Counted from the first letter of the stretch, positions 1-6,024 are shown. The stretch: DNA of 7,639 nucleotides from JBEKYH01 sp049511115 (GCA_049511115.1 JBEKYH010000241.1:1-7639), one strand, 5' to 3'. Notes: generated by a model not told the origin, from the letters alone. Translations and numbers: made by a program.

Positions 1-2793
1 GGCGTTTTAGAGGACATCTCCGAACGCAAACGGCTCGAACAGGATTTGCGCGAGAGCGAACACCGTTGGCGCAGCCTCACCGAAGCCCTCCCGCAACTGG
101 TCTGGAGCGCCACCCCCGACGGCGCGTGCGATTACTTCAGCACGCAATGGACTCAGCACACCGGCGTCCCCGAGAGCGACCTGCTCGGCTGGCGCTGGAT
201 GGAAACCCTTCATCCCGACGACCGCGAGCCTACCCGGCAATTCTGGACCGATTCGGTCGCCGGACGAGGCCCCTACGACGTCGAATACCGCGTGCGCCGC
301 GCCGACGGCGTCTATCGCTGGTTCAAGACGCGCGGAACACCCATCCGCGACAGCGAGGGGAAGATTTTCAAATGGTTCGGCACCTGCACGGACATCACCG
401 ACGCCAAACAGATCGCCGCCGAACACCAGCGATTGTCAAACCAACTGCGTCTGTTGCTGGAAACCACCGATCAGGGAATCTACGGCATCGACCAGGAGGG
501 ACGCTGCACCTTCATCAATCGCGCCGCCGCCGCGATGCTCGGATACTCTCCCGAAGAGCTCCTCGGCCGCGGCATGCATCGGCTCATCCACCATAGCCGC
601 GAGGACGGCTCCTACTATCCCGATTCGCAATGCCCGATCTACCGTGTATTGCGGGAAGGCGGTGGCTGCCGGCTTACTCAGGAGGCGCTGTGGAGGAAGG
701 ATGGCACTTCCTTCCCGGCGGAATATTCCTCCGCTCCGATCATTCACGAAGGCGCCCGCCAGGGAGCGGTCGTGACGATCACAAACATCGCCGAACGCAA
801 AAACGCCGAGCAGGAACTCAGGAAAGCCAAGGAAGTTGCCGAGTCCGCCAATCGCGCCAAGGACGAATTCCTGGCCAATGTCAGCCACGAAATCCGCACC
901 CCCATGAACGCGATCCTCGGCATGACGGAGTTGGCGCTGGGATCGCTCCTGACCGAGAGCCAGCGGCAAATCCTCACCACCGTCAAATCCGCGGCCGACA
1001 ATCTGCTTGCCATCCTCAACGATCTCCTGGATTTCTCCAAGATCGAGGCCGGCAAGATGGAACTCAATTCCACCGCCTTCTCCCTCCGCACTTCCGTCGG
1101 CGACACCGTCCGCACCATGGCCATCCGCGCCGACCGCAAGGCATTGGAACTCATCTGCGACGTGCAGCCTGACGTGCCCGACGCCCTGGTCGGCGACGCT
1201 GGACGCCTGCGCCAGGTGCTCTTGAACCTGATTGGCAACGCCATCAAGTTCACCGACAAGGGCGAGGTCGTCGTGCAGGTGAACGTGGTGTCGAACATTC
1301 CCGGCGACGATGTCGAATTAATGTTCACCATCCGCGACACCGGCATCGGCATCCCGCGTGAAAAACACACCGCGATCTTCCGCGCCTTCGAGCAGGAAGA
1401 TTCTTCCACCACGCGCAAATACGGCGGCACCGGGCTGGGCTTGACCATCGCCGCCCAATTGGCAGCCCTGATGGGCGGCAAGATCACCGTCGACAGCGAA
1501 CCCGGCCGCGGAAGCACCTTCCAGTTTACGGCCCGCTTTGGGCGCTCGTCGAAGCGCAACGGATCTAGCGCCGCCGCTTCACCCGATCCGCTGCTGGATT
1601 TGCGCGTTCTCGTCGTGGACGACAACGCGACCAATCGCCACATCCTCAAGGAATGGCTGGACAATTGGCGCATGCAGCCCGAAGCCGTTGGCGATGGCGC
1701 CTCGGCCGTCGATGCTATCACGCGCGCTGCTGCGTCGGGAAAGCCCTACTCGCTTGTCCTCCTTGACGGTCGCATGCCCGACACCGACGGCTTGACGCTC
1801 GCCGGCCAAATCCGCCACCGCACCGGGGATTCATCCACGCGCTTCATCATCCTCAGCTCCGACGCCGGTACCGCCCGGACCGCGCGCGCCCGCGAATTTG
1901 GAATTTGCGCTCATCTCCTCAAACCCGTGCAGCAATCCGAGCTGCTTGAGGTCATCCGCGAGGTAATGACCCGGCCCTGCGAAGAATCCGCGCCGGCCAG
2001 GGCGCTCGAATCGCCGCGCGATTTCGGCGGCGCGATTCACGCGCCGCTCATGCCGCTCCGTATCCTTGTCGCCGAGGACAACGAGTTCAACGTCGCGCTT
2101 TTGCAGGAACTATTCCGCCAGAAGGGTCACCGCGCCCAAATCGTCGGCGACGGCCGCGAAGCGCTCGCGCTTGCAACCGGCGGTGACTTCGACCTGTTGC
2201 TTCTCGATATTCACATGCCCGAAATGGACGGATTCCAGGTCGTCCGAGCCATTCGCGAACACGAGCGCGCCAGCGGCAGGCACCTGCCCGTCATCGCCTT
2301 CACCGCGCGCTCGCGCAGCCAGGATCGCGAATTGTGCCTGACCGCCGGCATGGACGATTTTCTCTCCAAGCCCGTGAAGGCGGACGAACTCTGGGCGACC
2401 ATTGATCGCGTCGTCGCCGCCTATCCACCCAAGAGCCGCCCCGACGCCAACCTCCTCGACCCCGATGTGATTATGCGCACCTGCGGCGGCGATGCCGGCG
2501 TTCTCGATCGAATCTGCCGCAAATTTCAAACCGGCGTGCCCGATCAGATGGCGCGCGTCCGATCCGCCTGGGCCGAAAAGGATGTCCGGCGTCTTCGCGA
2601 GGCCGCTCACCTGCTCCGCGGAACGCTCTCCGCATTTTCAACCATCGGCGGGGCCGCCGCCGCCAGCCTCGAAGACGAGGCCGCTCGCGAGCGCATCGAC
2701 GCATGCCAACCATTGGTGGATCGCCTGGAATCAATCAGTTCTCAGATCGTCGAACAGTCGCGCACGCTTTCCCTCAATACCCTCCGACTTTAG
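1..2793 (+). CDS. Hybrid sensor histidine kinase, PAS-PAS-HisKA-HATPase-REC-REC-HPt (5' end outside window)
   Basis: This is a multi-step phosphorelay kinase. It autophosphorylates on His and passes phosphate to receiver Asp residues and then to a C-terminal HPt His. The frame is open from base 1 and begins with a PAS-tail motif ([16 protein letters not shown]), so the TTG at 46 is not the real start. Domains in order: PAS about 58-414 and PAS about 424-801, both ending in typical PAC motifs (TDITDAK, TNIAERK); HisKA with phospho-acceptor His at 886-888 (NVSHEIRTP); HATPase with N-box Asn at 1237, G1 DTGIGIP at 1336 and G2 GGTGLGL at 1423; REC1 with VVDDN and Asp at 1765; REC2 with AEDN and Asp at 2206; HPt with His at 2608 (AHLLRGTL). 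Every key catalytic residue is present, so it should be active. No transmembrane segment is visible here, and any input domain or anchor would lie upstream. No DNA-binding output domain or separate response regulator occurs in the window, so its target is unknown. The class (BarA/TorS-like layout) is secure; the signal is not. Confidence 0.95.
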   Translation, partial: GVLEDISERKRLEQDLRESEHRWRSLTEALPQLVWSATPDGACDYFSTQWTQHTGVPESDLLGWRWMETLHPDDREPTRQFWTDSVAGRGPYDVEYRVRRADGVYRWFKTRGTPIRDSEGKIFKWFGTCTDITDAKQIAAEHQRLSNQLRLLLETTDQGIYGIDQEGRCTFINRAAAAMLGYSPEELLGRGMHRLIHHSREDGSYYPDSQCPIYRVLREGGGCRLTQEALWRKDGTSFPAEYSSAPIIHEGARQGAVVTITNIAERKNAEQELRKAKEVAESANRAKDEFLANVSHEIRTPMNAILGMTELALGSLLTESQRQILTTVKSAADNLLAILNDLLDFSKIEAGKMELNSTAFSLRTSVGDTVRTMAIRADRKALELICDVQPDVPDALVGDAGRLRQVLLNLIGNAIKFTDKGEVVVQVNVVSNIPGDDVELMFTIRDTGIGIPREKHTAIFRAFEQEDSSTTRKYGGTGLGLTIAAQLAALMGGKITVDSEPGRGSTFQFTARFGRSSKRNGSSAAASPDPLLDLRVLVVDDNATNRHILKEWLDNWRMQPEAVGDGASAVDAITRAAASGKPYSLVLLDGRMPDTDGLTLAGQIRHRTGDSSTRFIILSSDAGTARTARAREFGICAHLLKPVQQSELLEVIREVMTRPCEESAPARALESPRDFGGAIHAPLMPLRILVAEDNEFNVALLQELFRQKGHRAQIVGDGREALALATGGDFDLLLLDIHMPEMDGFQVVRAIREHERASGRHLPVIAFTARSRSQDRELCLTAGMDDFLSKPVKADELWATIDRVVAAYPPKSRPDANLLDPDVIMRTCGGDAGVLDRICRKFQTGVPDQMARVRSAWAEKDVRRLREAAHLLRGTLSAFSTIGGAAAASLEDEAARERIDACQPLVDRLESISSQIVEQSRTLSLNTLRL

Positions 2794-2900
2794 TATCAGA
2801 GGATATCCCGCGAAATCGTGGCAACTTACTTTCCGATCGGTACCCATTTTGTCCCAGTTCATTTCGCCCAGAAGCATGGTTTCCCGGCCGTCATGCGCGG

Positions 2901-2935
2901 CAGGCCCGCCAAAACGGTCCCAAAAGCCTGTTTTT
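2901..2935 (+). terminator. Weak candidate intrinsic terminator after the kinase gene
   Basis: CAGGC (2901-2905) can pair with GCCTG (2926-2930), and T5 follows directly (2931-2935). The 20-base loop can form a small inner CCG/CGG pairing. The outer stem is only 5 bp and the site is 108 bases after the kinase stop, so it may be chance. No better terminator was found between 2794 and 3015. Confidence 0.22.
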
Positions 2936-2990
2936 CATTGATTCAGGCGTTCCGCTCCGTTCCACAACCGGCGATTAATTTTATGAACAA

Positions 2991-3007
2991 GTGGTCCATG
3001 CTTTGCA
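2991..3007 (+). promoter_or_regulatory. Candidate sigma-54 (-24/-12) promoter
   Basis: GTGGTCC, five bases, then TTGCA. The GG (2993-2994) and GC (3005-3006) doublets are separated by exactly 10 bases, the fixed spacing of RpoN promoters, and the TTGCA half is perfect. The upstream half (TGGTCCA against consensus TGGCACG) has three mismatches. Transcription would start near 3018, about 44 bases before the ATG at 3062. RpoN promoters require an enhancer-binding activator; none is encoded in the window. Confidence 0.33.
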
Positions 3008-3015
3008 AATACACC

Positions 3016-3051
3016 CTTATGTCCGGCGTATACGGGCATAAGACATTTTTT
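3016..3051 (+). promoter_or_regulatory. Leader hairpin followed by T6, just before the ribosome binding site
   Basis: CTTATGTCC (3016-3024) pairs with GGGCATAAG (3034-3042), giving 9 bp with one G-T wobble and a 9-base loop. Three bases later comes T6 (3046-3051), directly abutting the AGGAG at 3052-3056. It could be a terminator or attenuator, a 5' mRNA-stabilising hairpin, or an inverted-repeat operator. The stem is only moderately GC-rich. If the sigma-54 start near 3018 is right, the RNA would still keep about 7 bp of stem at its 5' end. Confidence 0.4.
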
Positions 3052-3056
3052 AGGAG
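3052..3056 (+). promoter_or_regulatory. Ribosome binding site of the 84-residue exported protein
   Basis: AGGAG lies 5 bases before the ATG at 3062. This strong, well-spaced site supports the start of the short gene and argues against the longer overlapping frame ending at 3069. Confidence 0.75.
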
Positions 3057-3061
3057 ATCAC

Positions 3062-3316
3062 ATGTTTAAGCGCACTTTAATTCTCGGAACGATTGCTCTG
3101 GCTTCCGCAACCGCATTTGGTGGTTCAACCAAGGGCGGCGACTTCTACACGGTAACCGTCGAGACCGGCCAAGGCTCGCCAATCACCGTATCGGTGCCTG
3201 TTGCACCGCAACCGATCAGCGCGCCGTACGCCCTGACCGGACAAGCCGCCGCACCCAGCCTTCACTTGACCACCATGGAGTTTGGCCAGGGCGGACCAAT
3301 TTTGGTCGCTGAATAG
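3062..3316 (+). CDS. Small exported protein with a duplicated GQGxPI motif, function unknown
   Basis: I do not recognise a family. The 84-residue product starts with a clear signal peptide: MFKR, then a hydrophobic stretch to about residue 20 (LILGTIALASATAFG), with cleavage probably near residues 18-21. The mature part is about 64 residues, has no Cys or further membrane segment, and is rich in Gly, Pro, Thr and Val. It holds two copies of a 12-residue motif, residues 32-43 (TVETGQGSPITV) and 71-82 (TMEFGQGGPILV), with 8 of 12 identical; the second almost reaches the C-terminus. The start is fixed by AGGAG five bases upstream. The next gene on the same strand begins 75 bases after the stop, across a hairpin, so co-transcription is possible. 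The candidate sigma-54 site and leader hairpin lie directly upstream. A periplasmic or secreted location is inferred from the signal peptide alone. Confidence 0.72.
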   Translation: MFKRTLILGTIALASATAFGGSTKGGDFYTVTVETGQGSPITVSVPVAPQPISAPYALTGQAAAPSLHLTTMEFGQGGPILVAE

Positions 3317-3331
3317 TTTCGCTGATTACAT

Positions 3332-3360
3332 GGCTCGCAGTCGTCACCGGACTGCGGGCC
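3332..3360 (+). other. Intergenic hairpin between the two small genes
   Basis: GGCTCGCAGTC (3332-3342) pairs with GACTGCGGGCC (3350-3360), giving 11 bp with one wobble and a 7-base loop. No T-run follows, so it is unlikely to be a simple intrinsic terminator. It could stabilise the 3' end of the upstream message or adjust expression within a two-gene transcript. The octamer TGCGGGCC at its right edge is repeated at 3365-3372. Confidence 0.45.
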
Positions 3361-3378
3361 TGCTTGCGGGCCGCGATG

Positions 3379-3384
3379 AAGGAG
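3379..3384 (+). promoter_or_regulatory. Ribosome binding site of the DUF5519-like gene
   Basis: AAGGAG lies 7 bases before the ATG at 3392, an optimal arrangement that supports this start. Confidence 0.7.
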
Positions 3385-3391
3385 TTCTGCC

Positions 3392-3817
3392 ATGACGCAG
3401 CTAATGTCGCAACAGGATGTATTCTTTGAGCCTTCGCCCCAGTGGATGCCGGCCCCGTCGGCGGTCATGGGCCGGCTATGGAGCCGCACGAGCAAGCTGA
3501 AAGTCGTCTGGGATGTCACGCATGCCATCGGTGATTGGCGCGGCGTAACATTCGCGCCGGGTCGCAGCGGCCTGAGTATTTCGCTCAGCGGCGTGACGCT
3601 CGGCCACTTGGATTGGAATGGCAGACTCGATCTACCCTTCGGCCCGGAAGTGTCCGGATTCCTTGTCGAAGAGGGAATGGCGGAACTCGATGCCAGCGCT
3701 CTCTGTGTCATGCTGAATATTCAAAGCGCTGCTGATATCGATCGCGCCATCTGTCTGCTTCGGCTCGCTTACCTGATCATGGATCCGCAAGGTCAATGGA
3801 AAATACATCCGAGGTAG
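3392..3817 (+). CDS. Luciferase-family (DUF5519-like) domain protein, divergent
   Basis: A 141-residue protein with no signal peptide or membrane segment, so probably cytoplasmic. Residues about 47-128 resemble, from memory, the DUF5519 'luciferase' domain: GVTFAPGRSG, then G-H-L-D-W-N-G-R-L-D-L-P-F (71-83, matching the family's GHxHxDGxxDxPF core), a helix with LVEEGMAEL, and the closing AADIDRAICLLRLAYL helix (113-128). The family name comes from similarity to part of some monooxygenase annotations; no light-producing chemistry is known for the stand-alone domain and none is claimed here. The usual His plus SGW segment between the last two elements is not visible (DASALCVMLNI stands there), so this copy is divergent. 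Residues 1-46 are not recognised. It follows the exported repeat protein by 75 bases, and a strong hairpin sits 46 bases after its stop, so the pair may be one transcript. Confidence 0.62.
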   Translation: MTQLMSQQDVFFEPSPQWMPAPSAVMGRLWSRTSKLKVVWDVTHAIGDWRGVTFAPGRSGLSISLSGVTLGHLDWNGRLDLPFGPEVSGFLVEEGMAELDASALCVMLNIQSAADIDRAICLLRLAYLIMDPQGQWKIHPR

Positions 3818-3862
3818 CTGCCCACCGCGCGCCTCGTTGCTCCTTACTGCCGCTTCATGCTC

Positions 3863-3891
3863 TGCGGCCCGCTTGCATCAGGCGGGCCGCA
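3863..3891 (+). terminator. Strong GC-rich hairpin, probable transcription stop after the DUF5519-like gene
   Basis: TGCGGCCCGCTTG (3863-3875) pairs with CAGGCGGGCCGCA (3879-3891), giving 13 bp with one wobble and a CAT loop. The following tract is poor (CGACTTTAA), so it is not a canonical intrinsic terminator, but the stem is the most stable in the window after the rpsR terminator. It also argues that translation of the next gene begins after it. Confidence 0.5.
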
Positions 3892-3925
3892 CGACTTTAA
3901 CCCGCCAGCGCGGTATCAAGCAGGA

Positions 3926-5179
3926 ATGCGGATAATAATCCCACCGAGGTCATCGCATTCCTTCTCGCATATTCTGCCGACGTGCATCGTCGCGTTGATC
4001 CTTTCCCTCGCAAATAATCTGCCCGCTCAAAGCCCTCGCGGCGATGTGGTCGGCAAAATAACCGTCGGCTATCAAGGCTGGTTCTCCGCTCCGGGCGACA
4101 ACTCCCCCGTCAACCAATGGGGGCATCAGAACCTCGAGATGTGGCCCGACATCCGCGAATACGTCACCACCTATCAGACCCACCTGCCCAACTTGGGAAA
4201 CGGCCAACCCGCCCGGATGTTCTCCTCCTATGACGACCAGGTCGTGCAGACTCATTTTAAGTGGATGGCCCAAAGCGGCATCGATTGCGCCGCCCTGCAG
4301 CGCTTTGCCAACGAACTCTCCCCCGGCACCGCCATCAAAGCCCAGCGCGACGGCATGGCCCTGAAGGTCATGAAAGCCGCGGAACTATCGAATCTCAAAT
4401 TCTACATCATGTACGACGCCTCCGGCTGGGGCGTCCGCGGCATTAAAGCCGATTGGACCGACACGATCCTTCACCAGCTCCACCTCACCTCCTCCCCCGC
4501 ATACGCAATGCAAAACAACAAGCCCGTCGTCTGCATTTACGGCATGGGCTACAAGGGCTGGCCCGCCACCGCCGACGACGCACTGGACCTCATCACCTGG
4601 TTCAAGGCGCAAGGCTGCTACGTCATCGGCTCCCTCCCCGGCCAATGGCGTACCGGTACAGGCGATTCCCGCCCCGATTTCCAGCAAGCCTATGCCGCCT
4701 TCAACATGATCTCCGCCTGGGCCGTCGGCCGACTCATGGACCGCTACTACCAGCCCTGGATCGCCGGCGATTTTGCCTTTTGCCAATCTCACGGCATCGA
4801 CTACCAGCCCTGCGCCTATCCCGGCACGTCCTTCTTCAATTCCAATCACTCAAAGAAAAACCTGATCCCCCGCAACCACGGCGATTTTTTCTGGTCCCAA
4901 TTTGCCACTATGCGCCAGGTCGGCGTGCAAAGCGTCTACATCGCCATGTTCGACGAACTCAACGAGGCGACCTCCATCTTCAAGGTCGCCGAAGACGCCT
5001 CCATGATGCCCACCGGCCAATGGCTTCTCCCCCTCGACGCCGATGGCGTGCACGTCTCGTCCGACTTTTATCTGAGGCTCACCAAAGACGCCGCCCTGAT
5101 GATAAAAGACCAAACCCCTCTGCAACTCAATTGCCCCACGCCCTACACGCTCACGCCCGGGAATTCGACTCGGCCGTAA
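3926..5179 (+). CDS. Exported GH71/99-like glycoside hydrolase
   Basis: A 417-residue predicted glycan-degrading enzyme of the GH71/GH99-like TIM-barrel group. Known relatives cleave alpha-mannan (GH99) or alpha-1,3-glucan (GH71); the substrate here cannot be read from sequence. The N-terminus is a signal peptide with hydrophobic core ILPTCIVALILSLANNLPA and likely cleavage before QSPRG, so it acts outside the cytoplasm. The mature protein begins with VGYQGWFSAPGD, then ARMFSSYDDQ, VQTHFKWMAQSGIDCAALQRF and FYIMYDASGWG, all typical of the family. Near the C-terminus, FDELNEATSIF carries Glu344 and Glu347, three apart, matching the two catalytic glutamates of GH99 (FNEWHEGTQI). The domain looks full length. 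An in-frame ATG at 3857 would put the 3863-3891 hairpin inside the gene and an unlikely leader before the signal peptide, so 3926 was chosen. Its ribosome binding site is poor: AGGA abuts the ATG. The gene converges on rpsR. Confidence 0.82.
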   Translation: MRIIIPPRSSHSFSHILPTCIVALILSLANNLPAQSPRGDVVGKITVGYQGWFSAPGDNSPVNQWGHQNLEMWPDIREYVTTYQTHLPNLGNGQPARMFSSYDDQVVQTHFKWMAQSGIDCAALQRFANELSPGTAIKAQRDGMALKVMKAAELSNLKFYIMYDASGWGVRGIKADWTDTILHQLHLTSSPAYAMQNNKPVVCIYGMGYKGWPATADDALDLITWFKAQGCYVIGSLPGQWRTGTGDSRPDFQQAYAAFNMISAWAVGRLMDRYYQPWIAGDFAFCQSHGIDYQPCAYPGTSFFNSNHSKKNLIPRNHGDFFWSQFATMRQVGVQSVYIAMFDELNEATSIFKVAEDASMMPTGQWLLPLDADGVHVSSDFYLRLTKDAALMIKDQTPLQLNCPTPYTLTPGNSTRP

Positions 5180-5191
5180 TTAATAGCGCGC

Positions 5192-5222
5192 AAAAAAAAG
5201 CCGCGGACCCTCTCCGCGGCTT
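5192..5222 (-). terminator. Intrinsic terminator of rpsR
   Basis: A perfect 10-bp inverted repeat, AAGCCGCGGA (5198-5207) and TCCGCGGCTT (5213-5222), with a 5-base loop. On the minus strand it is followed by T8 (complement of A8 at 5192-5199), 24 bases after the rpsR stop. The plus-strand side has only a broken T tract (TTCCCAATCCTTTTG), so it is mainly an rpsR terminator but may also slow readthrough from the converging hydrolase gene. Confidence 0.92.
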
Positions 5223-5245
5223 CCCAATCCTTTTGATTCGATAAA

Positions 5246-5521
5246 TCAGATTGCCGAACTCACATACGGCAGCAATCCCATATAACGCGCCCGCTTCACC
5301 GCCCGGGCGATCATGCGCTGTTCCATGGCCGTAGCGCCCGTGCGCTTGCGCGAGAGAATCTTGCCGTTGCCGCTCACCATCTTCCGCAGCGACTCGGTGT
5401 CCTTATAGTCGATATAAACCTTGCCGCTGGCGCTGGTGCGCGCGATCTTCAGTTTAGGACGGTTAAAGGTCTGGAAACGTTCTTGTTTTTCTCGTCGCTC
5501 GCGGGCGGTCTCTCGGGCCAT
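5246..5521 (-). CDS. rpsR: 30S ribosomal protein bS18
   Basis: A 91-residue small-subunit ribosomal protein that binds 16S rRNA beside S6 on the platform. The family signature is clear: KVYIDYKDTESLRKMVSGNGKIL, then RKRTGATAMEQRM, then IARAVKRARYMGLLPYV. The N-terminus is a basic tail of usual length. There is no cysteine, so this is the zinc-free form. The reading frame is open upstream of the ATG, but the start at 5521 gives the family's normal MAR beginning and has GGAG (5529-5532) seven bases upstream. The gene stands alone: the usual neighbours rpsF, ssb and rplI are absent on both sides, and a strong terminator follows. Confidence 0.96.
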   Translation of the reverse strand: MARETARERREKQERFQTFNRPKLKIARTSASGKVYIDYKDTESLRKMVSGNGKILSRKRTGATAMEQRMIARAVKRARYMGLLPYVSSAI

Positions 5522-5528
5522 GAAATAA

Positions 5529-5532
5529 CTCC
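5529..5532 (-). promoter_or_regulatory. Ribosome binding site of rpsR
   Basis: GGAG on the minus strand lies 7 bases before the ATG at 5521. It decides for the 91-residue form over a longer in-frame extension to 5692 that has no family support. Confidence 0.75.
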
Positions 5533-5552
5533 AAATCGCAATGAGGCGAAGA

Positions 5553-5580
5553 ATTCTATCTATTGTCCCCAATACTGCAA
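5553..5580 (-). promoter_or_regulatory. Candidate promoter of rpsR
   Basis: On the minus strand, TTGCAG (5575-5580), a 16-base spacer and TAGAAT (5553-5558) resemble -35 and -10 boxes. The -10 matches five of six consensus bases and the -35 only about half. The start point would fall near 5546, giving a leader of about 25 bases that contains the GGAG. The position fits a stand-alone rpsR, but the evidence is modest. Confidence 0.3.
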
Positions 5581-5645
5581 GCACAATTTGGCATAAATCT
5601 AAACCAAGATCCCCTGGGCGCGATTCCGTCCCAATCTCCACGCCC

Positions 5646-5918
5646 TCACATCCGCGTCGAAGCCGGCCTTTGCAGCTTGAACAAATCCGCAAACTGCTGC
5701 AATTCCCCCGCGTTCAGGTCGGAAACCGCCCAGCAGATCATCCCATTGCATTGGAACCGGATCAGATTAAATCCCCGTTTCCCCCGCATGCGCCACGCGG
5801 GCAAAAAAATATTAGTGGAGCCCTCCCAGTGCGGCAATTCGCGAATAAGATCCGTTCCCAAAAAATCACGGTAAAGCTCAATATTTCCACGTTCTCCCAA
5901 GCCAAATGATCTGCGCAT
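5646..5918 (-). CDS. Possible remnant of an anti-sigma-factor-like gene (C-terminal part)
   Basis: From the ATG at 5918 this frame gives 90 residues. Its second half, STNIFLPAW then RGFNLIRFQCNGMICWAV and SDLNAGELQQFADLF, resembles from memory the C-terminal segment of anti-sigma-factor-like regulators (pattern INxFxWP, then GYNLxxWxxxGMxYWAVSDLNxxELxxF). The same frame stays open upstream past 6000, with protein-like content (RHNNPYDGWTQTGDWLAPAM), and runs antisense into the coiled-coil gene, yet no ATG, GTG or TTG was found in the part I read (5919 to about 6080) and no ribosome binding site precedes 5918. No zinc-finger N-terminus or membrane segment is visible. Codon use is more AT-rich than in the neighbours. 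Most likely a decayed gene; a real short gene or an open frame by chance remain possible. It lies 124 bases upstream of rpsR on the same strand. Confidence 0.4.
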   Translation of the reverse strand: MRRSFGLGERGNIELYRDFLGTDLIRELPHWEGSTNIFLPAWRMRGKRGFNLIRFQCNGMICWAVSDLNAGELQQFADLFKLQRPASTRM

Positions 5919-6014
5919 CGCTGGCGCAAGCCAGTCGCCAGTTTGTGTCCATCCATCGTATGGATTATTGTGCCGCGCGAGCGGTTGTTCACTTAAAGAG
6001 ACTATAAATTCCCC

Positions 6015-6019
6015 GGAGG
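6015..6019 (+). promoter_or_regulatory. Ribosome binding site of the coiled-coil gene
   Basis: GGAGG lies 5 bases before the GTG at 6025. This strong site selects GTG over the in-frame TTG at 5968, which has no purine-rich sequence before it. Confidence 0.8.
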
Positions 6020-6024
6020 ATGTC

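Larger units (their letters stand above)
5522..6024. other. Lower-GC intergenic stretch between rpsR and the coiled-coil gene
   Basis: Besides the possible gene remnant and rpsR promoter, this 503-base stretch holds short inverted repeats ahead of the coiled-coil gene. CTGGC-GCAA-GCCAG (5921-5934) is a 5-bp stem with a GNRA-type loop; an alternative pairing is CTGGCG (5921-5926) with CGCCAG (5936-5941); ATCCAT-CGT-ATGGAT (5951-5965) is a third. No convincing plus-strand promoter for the gene at 6025 was recognised. TATAAA occurs at 6003-6008, but no -35 box is properly spaced with it. Confidence 0.4.

Noticed and set aside
46..48. TTG as the start of the kinase
   Set aside because: The frame is open to base 1 and encodes a PAS C-terminal motif upstream, so the gene continues left of the window.
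744..1721. 325-residue minus-strand frame antisense to the kinase
   Set aside because: High-GC shadow of the kinase; low-complexity Ser/Arg/Ala content and no conserved motif.
2818..3069. 83-residue plus-strand reading frame starting at GTG
   Set aside because: No ribosome binding site, no family resemblance, overlaps the well-supported start at 3062 and runs through the leader hairpin and candidate promoter.
3353..3372. TGCGGGCC direct repeat (two copies, 12-base period)
   Set aside because: Only two short GC-rich copies; explained by the hairpin arm and base composition, not by a repeat array or attachment site.
3857..3925. N-terminal extension of the GH71/99-like protein from ATG 3857
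   Set aside because: It would translate through the 13-bp hairpin and place 23 unlikely residues before a normal signal peptide.
4453..5244. 263-residue plus-strand frame inside the GH71/99-like gene
   Set aside because: Arg/Pro/His-rich out-of-frame shadow that also runs into the rpsR terminator.
5522..5692. N-terminal extension of S18 upstream of 5521
   Set aside because: Adds 57 residues not found in the family; ATG 5521 has a good GGAG and the usual MAR beginning.
5762..5992. 76-residue minus-strand frame overlapping the gene remnant
   Set aside because: Different frame from the recognisable segment, no ribosome binding site, no family-like motifs; could only matter if the remnant is frameshifted.
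5968..6024. TTG start for the coiled-coil protein
   Set aside because: No ribosome binding site before it, whereas GTG 6025 has GGAGG at ideal spacing.
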